The notes below the pieces were generated by a model. That model was given only the letters and a program-made list of their open reading frames with translations, ran no database searches and was not told where the DNA came from. The position numbers and the translations under genes were made by a program. A stretch of 64,000 bases of DNA from Oscillospiraceae bacterium (GTDB lineage: Bacteria; Bacillota; Clostridia; Oscillospirales; Oscillospiraceae): the NCBI GenBank assembly GCA_021202845.1, contig JAJQCF010000022.1, positions 243,197-307,196 of the forward strand, read 5' to 3'. Shown piece after piece: positions 24,384-31,359 of this stretch; positions within the stretch are counted from its first letter, which is position 1; each line of letters starts with the position of its first letter.

Positions 24384-26411
24384 TTGAAAAAGCAATGGAA
24401 GAGACTGCTGGCACTGCTGATGGTCTTGACGATGTGCGTTGCCGTGCTGCCCGGGGGGGTTGCTCTGGCTGCGGCTGACGACAAGACGCTGACTGTCAAT
24501 GCATCAGCGACAGAAGTTGAAGGCGAAACATATACTACCATTCAGGACGCTCTTGATTATATTGCTGCTCAAGATGACGCCGATGGTTGGACCGTCACAG
24601 TAAAAGCGGGTTCATATACGAGTTTTACTGTTGCGACTGCGATTAGCAACTTGACTATCACGGGTGAGTCTGGTGCAACTGTCGATGCGTCCAGTGCCCC
24701 AATCGAAATTTTGGGCGACATTGTAACCATAGAGGGGCTGTCTTTTACGACTACTTCCACGTCCACGGTTTGGGAACAACCCATCATCAAAGACGCCTCC
24801 AGCAATTCAGGCCTATGTTACGACTCTATGGTGACAATTAGGAACTGTTCTTTCTCCGGTAATGGCGGAGGATATGCCATTTGGATTTGCCGTATGAATG
24901 CGACCATCGAGTATTGCACTTTTGAAGATTTGCAATCTGCAATTGAAATCGTTAATGAGACTACTACACTATATAGGTTAGACGAAGAACCGGATGCAGG
25001 CACCATTACGATTAGCAACAATATCGTCACACACTGCAATTTCTTTATCCATTACGGAGTGAAAAGCGGTATTTCATTGGTTGTCACAAACGACACAGTA
25101 ACCGGCTGGCCTGATAAGGTTTGCGCCTCCCTCTTTGCATGGGATGGCGATAGCATTACGGTAGAAGACAACACATTTATCTATGCGGCGTTTGGCCTGC
25201 AGAACGCTGTTAACAATGTCACTGCAAAAGACTTTTTGGACACAAACACCTTCAGTTACAGCTATGCGGTGGATGACTATTACAACTTTAGTACAAAAGC
25301 TGACTATTCCGCAACTTACTATGCGCCGGATGTTGACGGAAACACCGTTACTTGGTCTGTAAGTGAATCCGGTGCTGGAACAATGTATGATACGGTTGCA
25401 GCTGCGCTGGAAGGTCACGAAAACGACAATCCTTTGACCTTCACGACAACCGATGGCGAGGGCGATTTGGTTTGCATGGGACTGGCATATCAGGCAATAA
25501 TTTTGGATTATGACCAGAATGCGAAAACCAGCAAACCCGGCCTTGAGAAGAAAATCCTCCTTGAGGACGGCACAGAGGTTGACCAGACCAGCGCCTCCAC
25601 CTACGATACAATCACGTTCAAGCTGAAATCCGATGTTCCGACGGGCTACAACGACGGTACAACATATACACTGACGTTCCATGATGAACTTGACACCAAG
25701 GTTTTTTTGCTGGACACGGACAGCTTTGAAGTTATGATTGGTGATACGGTACTTACAGAAGACCAGTACACACTTGTTCTGGCCCCTGATGAAACCATCA
25801 CGGACGGCTGCACCTTTGAGCTGTCTATTGTTCTGACGGACATAAGCGGTATCAACGTAGACGACGATATTATAGTGACCTACACTGCAAAGCTGACTAC
25901 CACATACCCGGGTGCATATTACAACACAGCATGGGTAACATACCCTGACAATCAATCCGAGAAAGCTACAGTCGAGGTTGACACCTACGGAATCAGCGTC
26001 TTTAAGTTTGACGCGGCTGATTACGATGAGACCAGCGGTACATATGCCGGTCTGGAGGGCGCAGTGTTTGCACTGTACACTGACGAGAGCTGCAATGAAG
26101 AATATCTGTTTGGCACTTATACTTCCGGCGATGACGGCTATTTGACCATCAGCGGCCTTGCCGAAGGTACCTACTACCTTAAGGAGACCGAAGCCCCGAA
26201 CGGCTATGTTGGAAGCTCCACGGTGATAGAGATTGTCATTCCCGATGATGCGAACGCAGATACCTTCTGGGCATACGCTAACGTCCCGAACGCTCCTGTC
26301 CCCAGCACCGGCGGAACCGGCACAGCCATGTACACCACCGTGGGCGTAATAATCCTGCTGGCGGCAGGCTGCGTGTTCCTGTTCTCCCGCAAAAAGCGTG
26401 AATCTGACTGA
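24384..26411 (+). CDS. Sortase-anchored surface protein with beta-helix, D2 isopeptide and SpaA/CnaB domains (paralogue 2)
   Basis: The 675-residue protein starts at TTG (24384) behind GGGAGGAA and shares the signal peptide of paralogue 1. Its N-terminal beta-helix (about residues 45-360) has clearly diverged and is shorter. From KPGLEKKILLEDG (about residue 383) onward, the D2 and SpaA/CnaB domains are nearly the same as paralogue 1. The sorting signal is VPSTGG (about 639), a membrane helix and a KKRESD tail. A conserved outer stalk with variable tips suggests duplication followed by diversification of the ligand-facing part. The class C sortase gene follows 60 bases downstream. Confidence 0.85.
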   Translation: MKKQWKRLLALLMVLTMCVAVLPGGVALAAADDKTLTVNASATEVEGETYTTIQDALDYIAAQDDADGWTVTVKAGSYTSFTVATAISNLTITGESGATVDASSAPIEILGDIVTIEGLSFTTTSTSTVWEQPIIKDASSNSGLCYDSMVTIRNCSFSGNGGGYAIWICRMNATIEYCTFEDLQSAIEIVNETTTLYRLDEEPDAGTITISNNIVTHCNFFIHYGVKSGISLVVTNDTVTGWPDKVCASLFAWDGDSITVEDNTFIYAAFGLQNAVNNVTAKDFLDTNTFSYSYAVDDYYNFSTKADYSATYYAPDVDGNTVTWSVSESGAGTMYDTVAAALEGHENDNPLTFTTTDGEGDLVCMGLAYQAIILDYDQNAKTSKPGLEKKILLEDGTEVDQTSASTYDTITFKLKSDVPTGYNDGTTYTLTFHDELDTKVFLLDTDSFEVMIGDTVLTEDQYTLVLAPDETITDGCTFELSIVLTDISGINVDDDIIVTYTAKLTTTYPGAYYNTAWVTYPDNQSEKATVEVDTYGISVFKFDAADYDETSGTYAGLEGAVFALYTDESCNEEYLFGTYTSGDDGYLTISGLAEGTYYLKETEAPNGYVGSSTVIEIVIPDDANADTFWAYANVPNAPVPSTGGTGTAMYTTVGVIILLAAGCVFLFSRKKRESD

Positions 26412-26427
26412 TAAAGACTATGCCTGC

Positions 26428-26455
26428 GAACGGAGGGCTGACCCCTCCGTTCTGC
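26428..26455 (+). repeat. Intergenic hairpin after surface protein 2
   Basis: GAACGGAGG/CCTCCGTTC arms match the element after paralogue 1 and are also followed by an A-rich stretch. It sits just before the sortase gene. Confidence 0.55.
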
Positions 26456-26471
26456 GGGTAAAATAAAATCC

Positions 26472-27356
26472 ATGACAGATAAGCCGAAGCCGGAAAAAAA
26501 GAAAAAAGTACGTTTTTCCACAATTGTGTTCCTGCTGTTGCTGGCAGTGGGACTTGGAGTGCTGCTCTATCCCACTGTCAGTGACACGTACAGCCGCTGG
26601 AAAGCCGTACAAAGCATTTCCCAGTACAACGTAGTGGCCGCCGGCACGGACAAGGACTACTCCGAGCTTTGGGAGGCCGCCGAGGAATACAACCGCCGCC
26701 TTGCCGAGAGCGGGAACTTCACCGTTTTCGCCGACGACGAGCTGGAGAACGAAATCTCCCAATACCTGAACCCCTTGGGTACGGGGATGATGGGCTATAT
26801 CGACATACCTGCCATAGACGTCTACATTCCCATTTACCAAGGTACCGACGAGTCGGCGCTCCAGGCCGGAGCGGGGTACTGGATTGGCACAAGCCTGCCC
26901 ACCGGCGGCGAGAGCACCCACTGCGTGCTGACCGCCCACAACGGCTTGGTCAAGGCAAAAATGTTCACCGACCTCGACAAGTTAGAGCTCGGCGACACCT
27001 TTACCCTGACCGTCTTGGACAGGGTGCTGACCTACGAGGTTGACCAGATTCTGACCGTCGAGCCGGACGACTTTTCCGAGCTCACCATTGTGGAGGGCGA
27101 GGACTACGTAACGCTCTACACCTGCACACCCTACGGGGTGAACACCCACCGCCTGCTCGTGCGGGGCCACAGAATTGAGACTCCGCAGGAAGAACTCGAA
27201 TCGAAGACAGAACCGCAGCTGCGGGAAACGGAAATAAACCTTATTCTGCAAATCGTACTTCCGCTGCTCCTCATTCTTCTCCTTGCCGCACTCATAGTGC
27301 TTCGGGAGAAAAAGAGGTACCACGGACAGCATGAAAAACGCAGAGACAGGAAGTGA
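26472..27356 (+). CDS. Class C (pilus-type) sortase
   Basis: The 294-residue transpeptidase has an N-terminal membrane helix (about 16-35) and a second C-terminal helix (about 252-275), the two-anchor layout of pilin-polymerising class C sortases. Catalytic residues are visible: His156 in LTAHNGL, Cys218 in TLYTCTPYG and Arg227 in NTHRLLVRG. It probably joins or anchors the two upstream VPxTG proteins and perhaps the downstream IPQTG protein. No Shine-Dalgarno site stands out upstream. It overlaps or abuts the next gene depending on that gene's start. Confidence 0.93.
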   Translation: MTDKPKPEKKKKVRFSTIVFLLLLAVGLGVLLYPTVSDTYSRWKAVQSISQYNVVAAGTDKDYSELWEAAEEYNRRLAESGNFTVFADDELENEISQYLNPLGTGMMGYIDIPAIDVYIPIYQGTDESALQAGAGYWIGTSLPTGGESTHCVLTAHNGLVKAKMFTDLDKLELGDTFTLTVLDRVLTYEVDQILTVEPDDFSELTIVEGEDYVTLYTCTPYGVNTHRLLVRGHRIETPQEELESKTEPQLRETEINLILQIVLPLLLILLLAALIVLREKKRYHGQHEKRRDRK

Positions 27357-27363
27357 TGACAAT

Positions 27364-28233
27364 ATGCGTGTAATAAAATATAGAATTGCTGAAATTTTAA
27401 TATCATTAGCGGTTATTGTCTGTCTGTGTCCTGTTCAGGCCTTGGCTGCAGGGAGCAGTGAATTAACCCTGAACTACGCCTTTGACGGCGTTGAGTTTCA
27501 AATATACCATGTGGCGGACGCCGACAGCAGTCTGACGGAAGCGTTTCGAGACTGCACCGTTGAGCTTCCCGCTACAAGCATTTCGGAAGATTGGCAGAGC
27601 GCCGCGAACACCCTTGCGGCATATGTTGCGCAGGAGGGCGTCGCCCCGACTGCCGAAGCAGTCGTAACGGGCGGCAGCGTGACCTTTGCCGGCTTGGAGG
27701 CAGGCTTTTACCTCGTAACCGGCGACGCCGCCGGCGACGGCATCTACACCTATACTCCGTCTCATTTTCTGGTGCTTGTCCCCGACGGGGATTCAATAAC
27801 ATCCAATGTCAAATATGACAGAACCGACGACACCGGTGGCGACTCTGACGAACCGGAGGAACCTGAAGAACCCGAAGAGCCCAGCGACGATGATGACGAT
27901 GACGATGACGATGATGATGACGACGACGATGATGATGACGACGGCGATGACGGCGACGATGGTGACGACGATGGCGACGATGGTGACGACGGAGACGACT
28001 CCGACGAGCCGGAAGAAACGGGTGAACCCGAGGAAACCGGAGAGCCGGAGGAGACCGGAGAACCTGAAGAAACCGGTGAACCCGAAGAGACCGGCGAACC
28101 CGAAGAAACCGGCGAGCCGGACATTCCCCAGACCGGTCAGCTCAACTGGCCCGTTCCGCTGCTGGCTGTCTGCGGACTGCTGCTCTTCGCCCTTGGCTGG
28201 ATACTGAAAAGCGGCAAAGAAGACAGCCGCTGA
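27364..28233 (+). CDS. Acidic-repeat sortase-anchored protein (minor pilin-like)
   Basis: The 289-residue protein has a signal peptide (residues about 1-28, ending QALA) and a globular Cna/SpaA-like domain (about 30-150, with GLEAGFYLVTGDA). A run of about 19 Asp follows, then a Gly-Asp stretch and six EPEETG repeats. The end is IPQTG, a membrane helix and a basic tail, a standard sorting signal. ATG at 27364 is chosen because it gives a clean signal peptide; an in-frame ATG at 27331 inside the sortase gene would add 11 polar residues. The acidic stalk probably spans the wall as a spacer. Its role as base or tip pilin is inference. Confidence 0.82.
   Translation: MRVIKYRIAEILISLAVIVCLCPVQALAAGSSELTLNYAFDGVEFQIYHVADADSSLTEAFRDCTVELPATSISEDWQSAANTLAAYVAQEGVAPTAEAVVTGGSVTFAGLEAGFYLVTGDAAGDGIYTYTPSHFLVLVPDGDSITSNVKYDRTDDTGGDSDEPEEPEEPEEPSDDDDDDDDDDDDDDDDDDDGDDGDDGDDDGDDGDDGDDSDEPEETGEPEETGEPEETGEPEETGEPEETGEPEETGEPDIPQTGQLNWPVPLLAVCGLLLFALGWILKSGKEDSR
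27889..28125 (+). repeat. Coding microsatellite: Asp run and EPEETG repeats
   Basis: GAC/GAT codons repeat for about 19 units, followed by Gly-Asp triplets and then six 18-base EPEETG repeats. Slippage would change stalk length without breaking the frame. Confidence 0.85.
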
Positions 28234-28868
28234 TGACGACAAGGAAAAAGTTAGGCCTTGCCTGCATGATTTTGGGCGCGGTGCTGCTCGCCTCGGCGGT
28301 TGCGCTGCTGGCCTACAACAGGTGGGATGACTGGAGAGCCGGAAAAGCCGCGGACGAGATACAAAGCGCGCTGAAGGTCGTCATGGTTGACCTTCCCTCG
28401 GAAACCGCCGAGGAAGAAGAACCGTACGAGGCCGAAGCGGAAGCCGAAGAAGAACCCCGCGTTATGAACACTGTCGAGATAGACGGTGACGAGTATATCG
28501 GTATATTAACGATACCGTCGCTGGCTCTTGAGCTGCCGATAATGGCGGACTGGAGCTATCCGAAGCTGAAAATCGCACCCTGCCGGTTTGCCGGCTCCGT
28601 GTGGACGGATGATATGGTCATATGCGGCCACAACTATTCAAGGCATTTCGGGAACCTGAAATATCTTGAGCAGGGGAACACGGTGATATTTACAGACGTA
28701 GACGGCAACGTGTTCAGCTATGAGGTCGCGGAGACGGTCATTCTCCAGCCCACAGACGTGGAGGAGCTGCTCAGCCAAGACTCCGGCGACTGGGACTTGA
28801 CCCTCGTCACCTGCACCGTCGGAGGGAAAACACGAGTGACGGTGCGCTGCGTCTTAGCGGCGGAATGA
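28233..28868 (+). CDS. Second sortase (single N-terminal anchor)
   Basis: The 211-residue protein has one membrane helix (about 8-28) and an acidic linker (about 58-75, Glu-rich). The sortase core shows catalytic His133 in ICGHNYSRHFGN, Cys194 in LVTCTVGG and Arg201. It lacks the C-terminal anchor of the class C enzyme upstream and is smaller. The class is unclear; it resembles housekeeping or class D-type enzymes more than class C. It probably attaches the finished product or the acidic protein to the wall. It overlaps the preceding stop by one base (TGATG), then a strong terminator ends the operon. Confidence 0.88.
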   Translation: MTTRKKLGLACMILGAVLLASAVALLAYNRWDDWRAGKAADEIQSALKVVMVDLPSETAEEEEPYEAEAEAEEEPRVMNTVEIDGDEYIGILTIPSLALELPIMADWSYPKLKIAPCRFAGSVWTDDMVICGHNYSRHFGNLKYLEQGNTVIFTDVDGNVFSYEVAETVILQPTDVEELLSQDSGDWDLTLVTCTVGGKTRVTVRCVLAAE

Positions 28869-28891
28869 ACGCGAATAAGACAAAACAAATC

Positions 28892-28930
28892 CGGCGGAGG
28901 AGCCTGCGCTCCTCCGCCGTTGTGTTTTAT
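28892..28930 (+). terminator. Terminator closing the surface-protein cluster
   Basis: CGGCGGAGGAGC and GCTCCTCCGCCG form a 12-bp stem with a 4-base loop, followed by TTGTGTTTTATTTTTT. The minus-strand side is also T-rich, so it may serve the convergent small ORF as well. Confidence 0.92.
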
Positions 28931-28940
28931 TTTTTGCTTT

Positions 28941-29150
28941 TCAGCTCTCCTCGGCGGGAGGCTGGGTTTCCTCCGCGGGGGCTTCCGTTTCCTCCGCGTC
29001 CACTGCCGTCATGCCGCCGGTGGGGGAAGGGTCGGCTTCCGAGGAGCCGCCGGAGCAGGAGGCGAAAATCAGCGCAAAAACGCTCAGAGCCACAGCGAGC
29101 GCTATTGCTGCGGCCCAGAAGGTATAGAATGTATTTCTGCGCTGGTTCAT
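28941..29150 (-). CDS. Small lipoprotein-like protein (69 aa)
   Basis: The 69-residue product has a basic start (NQRRNTFYTFW), a hydrophobic helix (about 12-29) and a lipobox-like FASCSGG with Cys near 32. An acidic Glu/Pro/Thr-rich tail (EETEAPAEETQPPAEES) follows. GGGAGA lies five bases before the ATG. It is downstream of the EF-G paralogue and shares its strand. No family was recognised; a membrane-tethered lipoprotein or a single-helix membrane protein are both possible. Confidence 0.6.
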   Translation of the reverse strand: MNQRRNTFYTFWAAAIALAVALSVFALIFASCSGGSSEADPSPTGGMTAVDAEETEAPAEETQPPAEES

Positions 29151-29165
29151 ATTGTCTCCCGAACA

Positions 29166-29203
29166 GGGCGGCGGAGGTTATCCGCCGCCCGCTGTGTTTT
29201 TAT
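29166..29203 (+). terminator. Hairpin with plus-strand T-run
   Basis: GGGCGGCGGA and TCCGCCGCCC form a 10-bp stem, followed by GCTGTGTTTTTATTT on the plus strand. No plus-strand gene needs it; it may stop antisense readthrough into the EF-G paralogue, or act only as an intergenic structure on the minus-strand RNA. Confidence 0.5.
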
Positions 29204-29213
29204 TTGTGCCGAA

Positions 29214-31226
29214 TCAGTCGGCGTCGGCCATTGCCTTGGCCTCTTCAATAACCTTTTGCTGCACGTTGCCCGGGGCTTCCTCGTAGCGCAGGAAATTGCA
29301 GGTGAAGGAGCCGCGGCCTTGGGTCATGCTGCGCAAATCTATGGTGTAAGAGCTCATCTCCGCCATAGGCACTTCCGCTTCCACAATCTGCATACCCTCT
29401 TCGGCGTTCATGCCCAGCACGGTGCCGCGGCGCTTGGAGGATATGTCGGACATAATGTCGCCGAGGTTGGCGTCGGGTATTGTGACCTTGAGCAGTCCTA
29501 TAGGCTCCAAAATGGTCGGCTTGGCGCGGGGGATACCGTCCTTGAACGCTAAGTGCGCGGCGGTCTTGAAGGCGATTTCGTTGGAGTCAACGGGGTGGTA
29601 GGAGCCATCGTAGAGAGTGCACTTGAGGTTCACCATGGGGTAACCGGCCAGCACGCCCTTCTGCACGGCCTCGCGCAGACCCTTTTCCACGGCGGGGAAG
29701 AAGTTTCTGGGGACGCTGCCGCCGAAGACTTCCTCGGCAAATATCATTTCCTCCTGCTCCTCCTGCGGCTCGAAGCGAATCCAAACGTCGCCGAACTGGC
29801 CGCTGCCGCCGGTCTGCTTCTTGTGGCGGCCGTGCGCCTCGACCTTGGCCTTAATCTTTTCGCGGTAGGGCACGCGCGCGGGGAACAGCTCGGCCTCCAC
29901 GCCGAAGCGAGCCTTGAGCTTGGAGCAGAGCACGTCGAGGTGAATGTCGCCCACGCCGGAGAGCACGAGCTGCTTCGTCTCGGCGTTGTTGACAACCTTG
30001 AAGGAGGAGTCCTCCTCGTTCAGACGGTTGAGGCCCATTGCCACCTTGTCGTCCTGACCCTTTACCTTGGGGCGGACGGCCATGGAGTAGCAGGGCTCGG
30101 GCATTTCTATGGGAGGCAGCTCCACGTCGGCCTTGGGGTCGCAGACGGTGTCGCCGGACTTCCACTCCATTTTGCCGACGGCCACGATGTCGCCGCAAAC
30201 GGCGCTCTTGACCTCGGTGTTCTTCTTGCCGCACATGGTGTAGAGGCGGCCGAGCTTGTCTGTGGAGCCGGTGCGCACATCCTGCAGGGACATATCGGAG
30301 CTGAGGCTGCCGCTCATGATTTTTACAAAGCTGTATTTGCCGAACTGGTCGGATATGGTCTTGAACACAAAGCCCACGGTCGGGCCGTCGGGGTCGATGC
30401 CCTCGACCTCGGAGGGGTCGGGAACGTAATCGACAATGGCTTTGAGCAGGCACTCGGTGCCGATGCCGGATATGGCCGAGCCGCAGAAAACGGGCATTAC
30501 GGAGCGGTCGGCAACGCCTAACTTGAGACCCTTGACAATGTCAGCCTCGGAGAGCGTCATGTCCTCAAAGTATTTTTCCATGAGCGCCTCGTCAGCGCCG
30601 GCGGCGGACTCCATGAGCGCCTCGCGCAGAGACTCGGCGGTGTCGGCGTCAGCCGCGGGAATGTCGGCGGTGGTGGTCTTGCCGCCGGAGGTGATGTAGG
30701 CCACGTTGTGGACAAGGTCTATAACTCCCGTGCCGTCGGAGGTCGGGCAGGCCGCCGCACAGACGGAGGAGCCGTATTTTTCCTGCAAAGCGGAGAGTAC
30801 GGACGCGAAGTCGCCGTGCTCCTCGTCCGTTTTGGAGATATAGAAGAGCGTGGGCATATTGATTTTCTTCAGCCGCTTCCACGCGCGCTCCGCGCCGACA
30901 GCGATGCCGTCCTTGGCGGAGCAGAAAATAATTCCTGCCTCTGCTGCGCGGGTGGCGCTCATAGTCTCGCCGGCAAAATCAAAAAATCCCGGGCAGTCCA
31001 GAACATTGATTTTGCAGCCGCCGTAGTTAATCGGCGCTATGGCTGCGGAAATGGAGATTTGGCGTTTGATTTCCTCCGGGTCATAGTCGCATACTGTGTT
31101 GCCGTCCGGCGTGCGGCCCTGACGGTCTATGGCACCGGTGGTGTACAGCATATTTTCGGCCAGAGTGGTCTTGCCGGAGCTGCTGTGTCCCATGAGGCAG
31201 ACGTTGCGCAGGTTCTTCGTCGTCAT
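29214..31226 (-). CDS. Elongation factor G paralogue (FusA2-like GTPase)
   Basis: The 670-residue translational GTPase is EF-G-like in length and domain order. G1 is GHSSSGKTT near residues 13-21, G3 is DCPGF near 76-80, and the G4 position reads SKTDEE instead of the usual NKxD. EF-G domains II to V follow. G1 and G4 differ from canonical EF-G, matching the FusA2-like subgroup of Firmicutes whose role is unclear (possibly stress translation or ribosome recycling). It has its own strong promoter and lies away from the str operon, where true fusA is expected. Confidence 0.88.
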   Translation of the reverse strand: MTTKNLRNVCLMGHSSSGKTTLAENMLYTTGAIDRQGRTPDGNTVCDYDPEEIKRQISISAAIAPINYGGCKINVLDCPGFFDFAGETMSATRAAEAGIIFCSAKDGIAVGAERAWKRLKKINMPTLFYISKTDEEHGDFASVLSALQEKYGSSVCAAACPTSDGTGVIDLVHNVAYITSGGKTTTADIPAADADTAESLREALMESAAGADEALMEKYFEDMTLSEADIVKGLKLGVADRSVMPVFCGSAISGIGTECLLKAIVDYVPDPSEVEGIDPDGPTVGFVFKTISDQFGKYSFVKIMSGSLSSDMSLQDVRTGSTDKLGRLYTMCGKKNTEVKSAVCGDIVAVGKMEWKSGDTVCDPKADVELPPIEMPEPCYSMAVRPKVKGQDDKVAMGLNRLNEEDSSFKVVNNAETKQLVLSGVGDIHLDVLCSKLKARFGVEAELFPARVPYREKIKAKVEAHGRHKKQTGGSGQFGDVWIRFEPQEEQEEMIFAEEVFGGSVPRNFFPAVEKGLREAVQKGVLAGYPMVNLKCTLYDGSYHPVDSNEIAFKTAAHLAFKDGIPRAKPTILEPIGLLKVTIPDANLGDIMSDISSKRRGTVLGMNAEEGMQIVEAEVPMAEMSSYTIDLRSMTQGRGSFTCNFLRYEEAPGNVQQKVIEEAKAMADAD

Positions 31227-31307
31227 GAATGTTTCTCTCCTTATATTGAAATTGAATATTGATTATCCCTTTAATAAGGGTACGAGTTAAAAGTTTACAA
31301 CATTAAC

Positions 31308-31336
31308 ATTATACACTATCAACGTCCGCTTTGCAA
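31308..31336 (-). promoter_or_regulatory. Promoter of the EF-G paralogue
   Basis: On the minus strand TTGCAA (plus 31331-31336) and TATAAT (plus 31308-31313) with a 17-base spacer. AAGGAG precedes the start codon. Confidence 0.85.
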
Positions 31337-31359
31337 CAATAATTTTATATATTTTTGCG

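Noticed and set aside
27762-28124. Ser/Gly-rich minus-strand repeat protein
   Set aside because: It is the complement of the Asp and EPEETG repeat codons.
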